Source of the DNA: Anaerovibrio lipolyticus DSM 3074
Lineage (GTDB): Bacteria > Bacillota > Negativicutes > Selenomonadales > Selenomonadaceae
NCBI RefSeq assembly: GCF_900141865.1
Contig: NZ_FQYW01000010.1
Span: forward strand, 1-64,000
DNA: 64,000 bases
Direction of reading: 5' to 3'
The position numbers and the translations under genes are program-made. The stretch's first letter is position 1; each line of letters begins with the position of its first letter. This document shows positions 47,200-55,003 of the stretch, in pieces. The notes under the pieces were generated by a model. That model had not been told where the DNA came from, ran no database searches, and saw only the letters and a program-made list of their open reading frames with translations.

Positions 47200-48129
47200 T
47201 TAATCCTCCTTCGCCCCAATATTAATACGTGGATCCAGCATAGGATAAATAATATCCACCAGCATATTCATCAGGATAATAATGGCACTATAGAATATGG
47301 TAACACCCAAAATCACTGTATAATCACGATTATATATGGAGGTTACAAAATAGCTTCCCAGTCCAGGTATAGCAAATATAGTCTCAATAACAAAGGAGCC
47401 TGTCAAAATACTGGCTACCATCGGACCAACATAGGTAACTACTGGAATAAGAGCATTTGGTAAAGCATGCTTAAATAGAATATAGGTAGTCCCCAATCCC
47501 TTTGCCTTGGCAGTTTTAATATAATCCTGTCCCAAAACCTCCAGCATACTGGAGCGGGTCAGCCTTGTAATAAAGGCCATTGGCATAGCTGCAAGGGCGA
47601 AGGCAGGCAGGATACGGCTTTTCCAGTCAATCCACATGGCGGCAGGAAGCAGTCCCAGCTTCATGGCAAAAATCTCCACCATAAGAGCTGCCAGCACAAA
47701 TCCCGGCACTGCAATACCGATGGTTGTCAATAAATTAACAGTGCGGTCCTGCCAGTTATTTCGACGATAGGCTGCCAGCACTCCCGCCGGAATACCTAAC
47801 AATAAAGAGATAAGAATGGCCTCCATGCCCAGCTCAAAGGACACAGGAAAGCTCTCCCCAATAATATCATTGACAGAGCGGCCCACATATTTAAAGGATG
47901 GACCCAAATCACCATGAAGAATATTCTCCACATAATCCATATACTGAGCGGTCAAAGGATCATTTAGCTTGTAACGGGCCTCAATATTGGCCTGCACAGC
48001 AGGAGGCAGATTCTTTTCCGCTGTAAATGGTCCACCTGGTATGGCGTGCATAAGCAAAAATGTAACCGTCATTACTATCCACAGCACAATTATGGAATTT
48101 AATAATCTTTTACCCAAATAATTAAGCAC
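47200..48129 (-). CDS. oppB: Oligopeptide ABC transporter permease (OppB type)
   Basis: A 309-residue inner-membrane permease with six predicted helices. The N-terminus (MLNYLGKRLLNSIIVLWIVM) and LLMHAIPGGPF are typical of OppB/DppB. The coupling (EAA) loop is KTAKAKGLGTTYILFKHALP. It heterodimerises with OppC. Positioned between the serine hydrolase gene and oppC, all on the minus strand with very short spacers. Confidence 0.95.
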   Translation of the reverse strand: MLNYLGKRLLNSIIVLWIVMTVTFLLMHAIPGGPFTAEKNLPPAVQANIEARYKLNDPLTAQYMDYVENILHGDLGPSFKYVGRSVNDIIGESFPVSFELGMEAILISLLLGIPAGVLAAYRRNNWQDRTVNLLTTIGIAVPGFVLAALMVEIFAMKLGLLPAAMWIDWKSRILPAFALAAMPMAFITRLTRSSMLEVLGQDYIKTAKAKGLGTTYILFKHALPNALIPVVTYVGPMVASILTGSFVIETIFAIPGLGSYFVTSIYNRDYTVILGVTIFYSAIIILMNMLVDIIYPMLDPRINIGAKED

Positions 48130-48154
48130 TTTGGCTTCCTCCCCAAAATGTTAT

Positions 48155-49432
48155 TTAAAAAGCATGACAAAGAGCGTCCATAACCTTTTCTTCCCAGATA
48201 AAGTTATTGCTGAACTCGCCGTGGCTCCGCTCATCTTCCTCGGCCATGCCCTCACCATTCATAATATACACAAAGCCATCCTTAGTCCCCGGTACATAAA
48301 ACATCCCGGAATAAAGGCCAAAGGCCTGACCAGTATGCCCCACCAGAAAAATATCATGGTGCTGACAAACTCTGGCAGAAGAATCTCCCCTTATCTGATA
48401 TAGCCCCAAGCCATAGGACAGAAGCGTATCATCAGCAGTATCACCATTACTGCCATCATAGCTCCACTGGGCCTTTGTCATTTCATTAACGGAAGTCTCA
48501 GATAAAAATTGCTTGTCCCTAAATGTCCCCTTATTCATCAGCATTACCAACGCATTGAACATACCCTCCAGGGAAATACGGAGTCCCCCCTGAGGTGCAA
48601 AGAAGGTTGCATTAGTACCCGGAACATAATTTTCTAATGAATATACCCTTGGATCGTCATTTATGGCATAAGGATTTTGCATTGTAACCGTATCCCTGGC
48701 AGGCTTGATACCATTATAGAAATCCATAACAGGCCGCCATGGCATATCGTCCCGCCATCTTCCCCCAATATCCTTTTTTTGATACAGGGTACCCAGACTG
48801 GCAAATTCCGTGGCAGACAAATTCCCCGGCAAATAGCCTCCGATGATATCCAATTCCTTTAAAATATTATTTTGTAAATAATAATCAAAGCGCTCATCAG
48901 TTACTGCCTCAATAATGGTGCCCAAAAGACCGTAATTGAGGTTGCAGTAACAGAAAAACTCCCCCACAGGCTCGTTTGCAGGGGAAAAATGGGCCCCATC
49001 CTCATAAAATTTGCCCTCAGGAACAAAAAACGCCCTTACTGAATACCCAGGTGGGATACAGTAAACCACACCATCACGTAAACCAGATGTGTGATTGGCC
49101 AGCATTCTCACAGTAATTTTCACGTCTGGAAAATCAGGATGACGTAAGGTAAATCCTAAATAATCACTGATATCATCATCAAGATTAATTATTTCAGCCT
49201 CCACCAGCTGCATAATTGCATAAACAGTAAATTGCTTTGACACAGATGCTATACGAAAAAGAGAATCCGCCTTAAACAGCTTTTGTTCCTTACCAAAGGC
49301 TGCATACCCGCCACAATAGCTAAATACTGGTTTCCCGTCCTTTATAAGAACAGCTCCCAATCCTGGAACCTGGGTATAGTGGTTCCCCACCATACCCTTT
49401 AATTCATCTTCCAATAAATCATACTCATCCAT
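48155..49432 (-). CDS. Serine hydrolase of the beta-lactamase/PBP-like family
   Basis: A 425-residue class C beta-lactamase-fold protein. The catalytic SxxK is Ser63-Val-Ser-Lys66 (RIASVSKQF), the second motif is Tyr162-Cys-Asn164, and the third is HTG (near residue 379, GHTGQAFG). Such proteins include D-aminopeptidases, D-esterases and DD-peptidases; true beta-lactamases are a minority. There is no signal peptide, which points to a cytoplasmic peptidase acting on imported D-amino-acid peptides. It lies between the L,D-transpeptidase gene and oppB in the same run of genes, with 12- and 25-base gaps. Confidence 0.88.
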   Translation of the reverse strand: MDEYDLLEDELKGMVGNHYTQVPGLGAVLIKDGKPVFSYCGGYAAFGKEQKLFKADSLFRIASVSKQFTVYAIMQLVEAEIINLDDDISDYLGFTLRHPDFPDVKITVRMLANHTSGLRDGVVYCIPPGYSVRAFFVPEGKFYEDGAHFSPANEPVGEFFCYCNLNYGLLGTIIEAVTDERFDYYLQNNILKELDIIGGYLPGNLSATEFASLGTLYQKKDIGGRWRDDMPWRPVMDFYNGIKPARDTVTMQNPYAINDDPRVYSLENYVPGTNATFFAPQGGLRISLEGMFNALVMLMNKGTFRDKQFLSETSVNEMTKAQWSYDGSNGDTADDTLLSYGLGLYQIRGDSSARVCQHHDIFLVGHTGQAFGLYSGMFYVPGTKDGFVYIMNGEGMAEEDERSHGEFSNNFIWEEKVMDALCHAF

Positions 49433-49444
49433 GAAATTGCCTCT

Positions 49445-50122
49445 TTATGCTGGATAAATGCAAACACGCACATTATTATCAACGTGCTGCAGAATTTTTA
49501 TCATGTTTTCCTCACTGACAGCAATACATCCTAAGGTATAATCATATTCTCCCATGCAATGCAGGAAAATATAAGACCCCCGTCCTGGTACACATTCCCG
49601 GTTATAGGTTAAAAATAAACCATAATTAAACTGTGGTGCCCCATTGTTCATAGGGTCCAAATCCAGCTTTTCCAATACCTTCTTAGGAATTTTACGGTCG
49701 TCAATCAGCTTATTATAATAAGGCCCATCAGCGCAGAAAATATGCTCGTCAAAAAGAAGGTAATCAGCCTTGGTACCCGGATTAGGCTCTATACCACCAG
49801 CGGTAAAAATACCGAAATCACCCTTTGGAGTTTTCCTATCTCCCTCCTTGGTCTTGCCTAAACCATTTTCTCCTACAAAGCCCTCACACTTCAATACCAT
49901 ATTCCATTTTTGCTCATCATCCTTTTCATACAGCTTTACATCAGCCTTGCTGTCCCCCTTGTACTGTACGAAAATCACCTGCTGAACACAGGATATCTCA
50001 CTGTATTGGTTCAGCTTATCCTGCCAGAAGGGATTTTTTTCATTAGGGGCAGCGGCCTCAGCCACCAGAGAGCCCTTTAAACTAAATAAAAGGCACAATA
50101 AAGTTAATAATAATACCTTCAT
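49445..50122 (-). CDS. Exported L,D-transpeptidase (YkuD family)
   Basis: A 225-residue protein with a signal peptide (1-24). It carries the YkuD catalytic motif: His188 in FLHCMGEYD and TLGCIAVS with Cys199 as nucleophile (usual form H-x(n)-S-x-G-C-R/I; here Thr-Leu replaces the Ser-x). KTPKGDFGIF is the substrate-groove strand. Enzymes of this kind cross-link peptidoglycan through meso-Dap or attach outer-membrane lipoproteins. First gene of the operon reaching to ddpX. A structured leader with a T6 run sits directly before the ATG. Confidence 0.88.
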   Translation of the reverse strand: MKVLLLTLLCLLFSLKGSLVAEAAAPNEKNPFWQDKLNQYSEISCVQQVIFVQYKGDSKADVKLYEKDDEQKWNMVLKCEGFVGENGLGKTKEGDRKTPKGDFGIFTAGGIEPNPGTKADYLLFDEHIFCADGPYYNKLIDDRKIPKKVLEKLDLDPMNNGAPQFNYGLFLTYNRECVPGRGSYIFLHCMGEYDYTLGCIAVSEENMIKILQHVDNNVRVCIYPA

Positions 50123-50127
50123 AAAAA

Positions 50128-50220
50128 AGGCACCGTCCTTTCAATAAGAAGCAAGCTGAAAGTCTTCCAGCTTTCATTGCCCTTACACGCATACTAAGCT
50201 CACACTGTGCCTTTCGGCTT
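50128..50220 (-). other. Structured leader of the L,D-transpeptidase operon
   Basis: Between the ahcY terminator and the operon there are about 120 bases with mutually exclusive pairings on the minus strand. GCC-GAAA-GGC is a tight hairpin (complement 50209-50218). The same GGCAC can instead pair with GTGCC (complement 50129-50133), which is followed directly by TTTTTT and the ATG. AAGCTG/CAGCTT adds another stem. This looks like an attenuator or riboswitch-like leader, but it matches no class I can name. Confidence 0.4.
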
Positions 50221-50245
50221 GTGTTCGCTAAGTATTTATAGTAAA

Positions 50246-50276
50246 AATAGGCTCCTAAAATCCTTAGAAGCCTATT
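50246..50276 (-). terminator. Intrinsic terminator of ahcY
   Basis: AATAGGCT-CTAA (50246-50259) pairs with TTAG-AGCCTATT (50264-50276) with one mismatch. The minus strand continues TTTTTACTAT. It lies about 27 bases after the ahcY stop. Confidence 0.8.
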
Positions 50277-50302
50277 AATTATTTTAAATAAGTCTCATTT
50301 AA

Positions 50303-51544
50303 TTAGCACTGATGCAGATAAGCGTACTGTTCAGGAGTCAGCTCATCAATTTCGATGCCCATGGCAGCCAGCTTGATTTTCGCAATCTTCTGGTCGATTT
50401 CCTCTGGCAATACATATACCTTATTTTCCAGCTTCTCATGATTTTCGAGAATGTACAGGGCTGAAAAGAACTGAACGCCCCAGGAAAGGTCCATTATCTC
50501 AGCTGGATGACCATCGCCACAGGCCAGGTTCACAAGGCGTCCCTCACCAAGGAGATACAGCTTCTTACCATCAGCAAACTTAAATTCCTCAATGCCTTCC
50601 TTCACCTGCTTGCGGGACTCAGTCATGGCCTGCAGCTCAGGGATGTTAATCTCTACATCAAAGTGACCGGAATTGCACATTACAGCACCATTCTTCATGG
50701 AAGCAAAATGACGCTCACGAATAACATCCTTATCACCAGTAAGGGTAAGGAAAATATCACCAATCTTGGCAGCCTCATCCATTGGCATTACACGGAAGCC
50801 ATCAAATACAGCCTCAATAGCCTTTACTGGATCAACCTCAGTAATGATAACATTGGCACCAAGACCCTTGGCACGCATAGCACCGCCCTTGCCGCACCAG
50901 CCATAACCAGCGATAACAACGGTCTTGCCGGAAATTACAAGGTTAGTGGCACGCATGATGCCCTCCCAGGTGGACTGGCCAGTACCATAACGGTTATCAA
51001 AGAGGTACTTACAATAAGCATCATTGGCAGCCATCATAGGGAACTCCAGCTTGCCAGCAGCCTCCAGTGCCTTGTCACGAAGAACACCTGTGGTGGTTTC
51101 CTCGGAGCCGCCAATAATCTTTGGCAGCAGCTCACGGCGGTCATTGTGGAGACGATAAATCAAATCGCCACCATCATCCATAATAATATCAGGCTCAGTG
51201 TCCAGTGCCATATCAATATACTTGTCGTATTCCTCCATGGTGCAGCCATGATGAGCCAATACAGTTACGCCTTCCTCAACCAAAGCAGCACATACATCAT
51301 CCTGAGTGGATAATGGATTGGATGCAGTGGCAATAACCTCAGCACCAGCATTTTTAAGTACAAGAGCCAAATATGCAGTCTTTGCCTCCAGATGCATGGT
51401 CATAACCATACGCTTGCCGGCAAATGGCTTGGAAACAGAATATTCATCATTTACAGCCTTCATAACAGGCATAAAATTCTTTACCCAATTGATTTTATCA
51501 TGACCAGAAGGTGCTAACTTAATGTCTTTAATTTTAGATTCCAT
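50303..51544 (-). CDS. ahcY: S-adenosylhomocysteine hydrolase
   Basis: A 413-residue NAD-dependent enzyme that splits SAH to adenosine and homocysteine, relieving product inhibition of methyltransferases. Seen are FAGKRMVMTMHLEAKTAYLA, DDGGDLIYRLH, NDAYCKYLFDNRYGTGQS (substrate-binding Asp, Lys and Asn) and the Rossmann NAD motif VVIAGYGWCGKGGAMRAKGL. The end is YAYLHQC instead of the eukaryotic KPDHYRY, as in the shorter bacterial/archaeal type. A GGAGG site precedes ATG 51544. Functionally linked with mtaD. Confidence 0.97.
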   Translation of the reverse strand: MESKIKDIKLAPSGHDKINWVKNFMPVMKAVNDEYSVSKPFAGKRMVMTMHLEAKTAYLALVLKNAGAEVIATASNPLSTQDDVCAALVEEGVTVLAHHGCTMEEYDKYIDMALDTEPDIIMDDGGDLIYRLHNDRRELLPKIIGGSEETTTGVLRDKALEAAGKLEFPMMAANDAYCKYLFDNRYGTGQSTWEGIMRATNLVISGKTVVIAGYGWCGKGGAMRAKGLGANVIITEVDPVKAIEAVFDGFRVMPMDEAAKIGDIFLTLTGDKDVIRERHFASMKNGAVMCNSGHFDVEINIPELQAMTESRKQVKEGIEEFKFADGKKLYLLGEGRLVNLACGDGHPAEIMDLSWGVQFFSALYILENHEKLENKVYVLPEEIDQKIAKIKLAAMGIEIDELTPEQYAYLHQC

Positions 51545-51632
51545 AATACGCCTCCTAAAAAATCTGTTTTAAATAGCTAACAACTTATTATACCGCATTT
51601 GTTCATTTTTTTCTATGTTAACAGAAAAAGAA

Positions 51633-52406
51633 TCACAACTCTTTTCCTGCCACATCTGAAAGGTATTTGTGATCCGCCACCTTAAGGCGAATTGGGGTAA
51701 CTGTAACATTGCCCTGATTACAAAGAACCACATCGGAAATAGGGCTGTTGCCCTCATCTACAATATTGCCTTCTACCACATAATAGATTCTTCCATCAGC
51801 ATCAGTCCGCGGAATATAGGCATTTTCATAATTTCTGATGCCCTGATATGCCCACAGCCACTTGAAATCCTTGGACAGCTTAACAGGAAAATTAATATTG
51901 AGAAGGTATTCCTTCTCCTCTCTTTCCATATTCAAAATATCCGGCAGCTTCTTTACCAGCTCCCTGGCCACCTCATCAAAGGTCATAATAGGGTTATAGC
52001 TAAGAGAAACTGCAATAGAGCGGATATTATGAATAAAGCCTTCCTTAGTAGCACCAACTGTTCCCGAATAAATTAAATCAGTCCCCAGATTAGAGCCATC
52101 GTTGATTCCGGAAATAACGAGATCAGGATACTCCTCCTCATTATTCTGCAGTACCCCTTCAAGATACAGCTTAACGCTGTCTGCAGGGGTTCCAGCGATA
52201 CCATAGGCCTTGATACCATATTTTTCAATAAGTGGCTCATATTCATCAATATAAATACGCTGTCCCACTGTAATGGCGTGGGCCTTGGCACTCTGCTGGC
52301 TTGCAGGGGCTGCCACAATAACCTCATGCTCCTTGTACAGGTGCTTAACCAGGGCTTCAATTCCAGGGGACATAACGCCATCATCATTAGTAATAAGAAT
52401 CTTCAT
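51633..52406 (-). CDS. surE: 5'/3'-nucleotidase SurE
   Basis: A 257-residue metal-dependent phosphatase acting on nucleoside monophosphates and short polyphosphate, associated with stationary-phase survival. The N-terminus ILITNDDGVMSPGIEAL holds the metal-binding Asp pair; VAAPASQQSAKAHAIT, GTPADSVKL, and SGINDGSNLGTDLIYSGTVG are family motifs. ATG 52406 fits the family; an extension to 52478 reads into the tRNA and is rejected. Directly downstream of the two tRNA-Lys genes and possibly read through from them. Confidence 0.95.
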   Translation of the reverse strand: MKILITNDDGVMSPGIEALVKHLYKEHEVIVAAPASQQSAKAHAITVGQRIYIDEYEPLIEKYGIKAYGIAGTPADSVKLYLEGVLQNNEEEYPDLVISGINDGSNLGTDLIYSGTVGATKEGFIHNIRSIAVSLSYNPIMTFDEVARELVKKLPDILNMEREEKEYLLNINFPVKLSKDFKWLWAYQGIRNYENAYIPRTDADGRIYYVVEGNIVDEGNSPISDVVLCNQGNVTVTPIRLKVADHKYLSDVAGKEL

Positions 52407-52467
52407 ACAATCACCCTTCATATACAAAAAAAAGGCTGGAAGATATCCAACCTGTAATGATTCATAA

Positions 52468-52543
52468 TGGTGACCCACCGGGGACTCGAACCCCGAACCT
52501 GCTGATTAAGAGTCAGATGCTCTACCAGTTGAGCTAGTGAGTC
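52468..52543 (-). tRNA. tRNA-Lys (anticodon CTT), second copy
   Basis: A cloverleaf folds on the minus strand: acceptor GACTCAC/GTGGGTC, D arm GCTC-AACTGGTA-GAGC, anticodon loop CTCTTAA (anticodon CTT, Lys AAG codon), T arm CGGGG-TTCGAGT-CCCCG, discriminator A and an encoded CCA. It is the same over its length as the copy 41 bases upstream. Confidence 0.96.
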
Positions 52544-52584
52544 ATAGAAACAGGCTGCAAAACAACCTGTAATATTTTCAATGA

Positions 52585-52657
52585 TGACCCACCGGGGACT
52601 CGAACCCCGAACCTGCTGATTAAGAGTCAGATGCTCTACCAGTTGAGCTAGTGAGTC
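52585..52657 (-). tRNA. tRNA-Lys (anticodon CTT), first copy
   Basis: It has the same 73-base cloverleaf as the tRNA at 52468-52543. The bases after the discriminator are TCA rather than CCA, so the 3' CCA must be added by nucleotidyltransferase. Short similar sequences around both copies suggest a recent tandem duplication. Confidence 0.95.
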
Positions 52658-52680
52658 ATTTGCTTTACGCAACAATTGAT

Positions 52681-52709
52681 ATTATAGTCATTTCATATAT
52701 CCGTGTCAA
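52681..52709 (-). promoter_or_regulatory. Consensus sigma-A promoter of the tRNA-Lys pair
   Basis: On the minus strand TTGACA (52704-52709), a spacer of exactly 17 bases and TATAAT (52681-52686) form a full consensus promoter. The expected start of transcription is about 16 bases before the first tRNA. Confidence 0.9.
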
Positions 52710-52748
52710 CAAAAAATATGAAAAATGTAAACTTTTACATGGATAATA

Positions 52749-53546
52749 TTATTTATCCTCAAATATCCTCTTTATATATTTTTCTCCCAAGGCTTTTTTA
52801 CATTGTTCAAGTATTGGCTCGATTAGTTTTAGGGCCTCTTCCCGATTTTGGGCTGCTGCGGTTATGCGAATCAGACAGCCATCTTCTTTGGCATAAGTGG
52901 CTACCGTTGGATTTTCGTTGTCGCACAGGTCACCTAACCGCTCAGCACATGGTCCTTCACCAACGATTGTTACCGATACTTCATCACGGCTCATCATTTT
53001 TATATCCATAGAAACAAATACTTTATCACTGAATTTCCGAAGATAAGGTACGCCATATTCCTTAAACATTGGCTGCATTTCCTTTGGAGGCCCCGGAAAC
53101 AGCATACAATACTTGCCATTATTTTCCATAATACAGCCAGGTGCAGTACCGTTATGATTGTACATTATAATGGAATCCTTTGGTACGTACGCCTGCTTTT
53201 TCTGGCTGTCACTGAACTGGGTAAAGCCACTGCGGGTCATGCGTTCCTTCATCATTTCCCAGGCCTTTTTATCAAGAACTACTTCCTTATGAAAATAGTC
53301 CATAAGCATTTCCTTGGTAAGGTCATCCTTGGTAGGTCCCAAACCACCAGTGAGAATAACCATGTCACCACGGGAAAAGGCCACATCAAGAGCACCCTTT
53401 ATGCGATCAGGATTATCTCCCACCACAGTCTGGTAGTAGCATTCCATACCCAGCTTTGCCAGCTCCTTCGAGATAAACTGAGCATTTGTATTGACGATAT
53501 TGCCCAAAAGGAGCTCTGTTCCCACACTAATTATTTCTACAATCAT
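52749..53546 (-). CDS. CinA N-terminal (molybdopterin-binding-like, COG1058) domain protein
   Basis: A protein of about 265 residues with the MoCF-type domain: IISVGTELLLGNIVNTNAQF, VVGDNPDRIKGALDVAFSRG, VILTGGLGPTKDDLTKE, NHNGTAPGCIMENNGKY and MLFPGPPKEMQPMF. It lacks the C-terminal nicotinamide-nucleotide amidase domain of full-length CinA, which has about 410 residues. Proteins with only this part include ADP-ribose pyrophosphatases (COG1058). It has ATG 53546 at 10 bases from AAGGAG; a GTG two codons upstream is nearer than ideal. It lies between the tRNAs and an AraC regulator gene. Confidence 0.9.
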   Translation of the reverse strand: MIVEIISVGTELLLGNIVNTNAQFISKELAKLGMECYYQTVVGDNPDRIKGALDVAFSRGDMVILTGGLGPTKDDLTKEMLMDYFHKEVVLDKKAWEMMKERMTRSGFTQFSDSQKKQAYVPKDSIIMYNHNGTAPGCIMENNGKYCMLFPGPPKEMQPMFKEYGVPYLRKFSDKVFVSMDIKMMSRDEVSVTIVGEGPCAERLGDLCDNENPTVATYAKEDGCLIRITAAAQNREEALKLIEPILEQCKKALGEKYIKRIFEDK

Positions 53547-53582
53547 TTCCACTTTTCTCCTTAATATATAGTTAGCATTGTA

Positions 53583-54473
53583 TTAACTGTTTTGCTGCCT
53601 AAATGCATGGGGACTGCATCCCCTATACAAGCGAAAGGCCTTGCTGAAATGACTTGGGTTATAATATCCACATGCCATACCAATGGATAAAATTGACTCA
53701 TTGGACTCCAAAAGCATTTCCTCAGCCACCTGTAACCGGTAATTTTGTATATACTGACGTGGCGACATATTGAATATGGACTGGAAACACCGCTGGGCCT
53801 CCCGCTCACTTATTCCAGCCTGAGCTGCCAAATCCTCCACAGATATCTGATCACCATAATGACCATGAATATAGTCCACCATCAGCTTTATTCGTTCCAT
53901 TTGCGGCGTTGTATAGCCTATCCTTGAAGCTGTTGGATGGTCACTTAGGATAGCCAATGCTTTGCCTATATTATACCTAAGATCAAGCTCAAAGCCGAAA
54001 ATTTCTTTTTGAGCAGCTATAAATGCTCTTCTGATATTGATTATGACATCCCGTTCCCTTTTTACATCAGTGTGCAAATATTTTCCTGAAAACATTTCAT
54101 CGGTAACAATTGGCTTAACATATTTTTTATAAATAACATTTGCAATGCCACCGCTTATGAATTTCTCATCAAACAAGATGCAATATAGCTGACAGCGTTC
54201 CCCATCCAGCGCATATCTGTGCAATACCCTGGAATTGCAAAAAAAGCCATTTCCTGCTTCTACTATTGCCCGTTTACCTGCGTATTCAACTACAGCGCGG
54301 CCAGATGAAACATACATAAATTCCAGCTCACGATGCCAATGCCATGGCAATGATTGAATACCTCCTCTATTCCATTCAATGCAATAACTGCTACAAGGAA
54401 AAAGGGGATTATCATGCATTTGCTCTTTTTCCTTATCCGCCATTATACGGATTGTAGTCATTTTCTTAATCAT
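53583..54473 (-). CDS. AraC-family transcriptional regulator
   Basis: A regulator of about 296 residues. The N-terminal cupin-like sensing domain (about 20-150) has WHWHRELEFMYVSSGRA and FFCNSRVLHRYAL. The C-terminal 100 residues are two helix-turn-helix units (VEDLAAQAGISEREAQRCFQ; MSPRQYIQNYRLQVAEEMLL; SILSIGMACGYYNPSHFSKA, then FRLYRGCSPHAFR). Its effector is not known. It is divergent from the small membrane protein gene at 54600, which is a candidate target. ATG 54473 is chosen because the segment further upstream is poorly conserved in style; this is uncertain. Confidence 0.9.
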   Translation of the reverse strand: MIKKMTTIRIMADKEKEQMHDNPLFPCSSYCIEWNRGGIQSLPWHWHRELEFMYVSSGRAVVEYAGKRAIVEAGNGFFCNSRVLHRYALDGERCQLYCILFDEKFISGGIANVIYKKYVKPIVTDEMFSGKYLHTDVKRERDVIINIRRAFIAAQKEIFGFELDLRYNIGKALAILSDHPTASRIGYTTPQMERIKLMVDYIHGHYGDQISVEDLAAQAGISEREAQRCFQSIFNMSPRQYIQNYRLQVAEEMLLESNESILSIGMACGYYNPSHFSKAFRLYRGCSPHAFRQQNS

Positions 54474-54599
54474 AAAAACCGCCTTATTTGTCGCATAGAG
54501 AACATTTTTTGTCGTATAAAAGGCAGAAAACCTAGGCTTTACAAGATATAATAAAATCACAATAAGAAATAAATAAAATTTTTAAAGGAGGAATCGACC

Positions 54600-54797
54600 A
54601 TGAAAGCAGCAGTAAGACTTTCCAACATGGAGCGTTTGTTAATGAACGTTAATACCCATCATCACAGTTTCTTGGAGGGCGAGGATTTTCACTCTGTAAA
54701 AGAGAGCAACCTCAGTTATCGTCTTGGTATTCACGAATTACGCATTGGTACCTTTGCAGCTTTGGTGGTAGGAACTGCTTTAGCTATTTGCCTTTAA
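54600..54797 (+). CDS. Small protein with C-terminal membrane helix, unknown
   Basis: A 65-residue protein with a very strong ribosome binding site (AAAGGAGG, 8 bases before the ATG) and its own strong terminator, so it is likely made in quantity. The first 45 residues are polar, with a His-rich NVNTHHHSFLEGEDF, and residues 47-65 (LRIGTFAALVVGTALAICL) form one hydrophobic helix at the very end, like a tail-anchored protein. No family was recognised. It is divergent from the AraC regulator. Confidence 0.65.
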   Translation: MKAAVRLSNMERLLMNVNTHHHSFLEGEDFHSVKESNLSYRLGIHELRIGTFAALVVGTALAICL

Positions 54798-54867
54798 TAT
54801 ACAAGCTAATTATACGGCAAGCATCCAGTTATTTCTACCCCCCATTTAAAATAATGTTCTAAAAACG

Positions 54868-54913
54868 ACGGGATTGTTTTGTGCCTCTTGGCACATAAAC
54901 AATCCCGTTTTTT
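54868..54913 (+). terminator. Intrinsic terminator of the small protein gene
   Basis: ACGGGATTGTTT pairs with AACAATCCCGT around an inner GTGCC/GGCAC stem. The hairpin is followed by TTTTTT. One of the strongest terminators in the window. Confidence 0.9.
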
Positions 54914-54971
54914 CGTGATGTACCTACTCTACATATAAAAATGAAACATATACTTTTATGTTTTTTCAAAA

Positions 54972-54997
54972 AAGAGACAGCCGTAAGGCTGTCTCTT
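54972..54997 (-). terminator. Intrinsic terminator of the TonB receptor gene
   Basis: AAGAGACAGCC (54972-54982), GTAA loop, GGCTGTCTCTT (54987-54997): an 11-bp perfect stem. The minus strand then reads TTTTTTG. It lies 7 bases after the receptor stop codon. Confidence 0.9.
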
Positions 54998-55003
54998 GAT
55001 GTT

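Noticed and set aside
48155-49432. Beta-lactam resistance gene
   Set aside because: SxxK and YxN motifs only show the fold; there is no signal peptide and the context is peptide recycling, so a resistance role is not supported.
52418-52675. Frame with two repeated 'SLAQLVEHLTLNQQVRGSS' units
   Set aside because: These are translations of the two tRNA-Lys genes, a common false gene.
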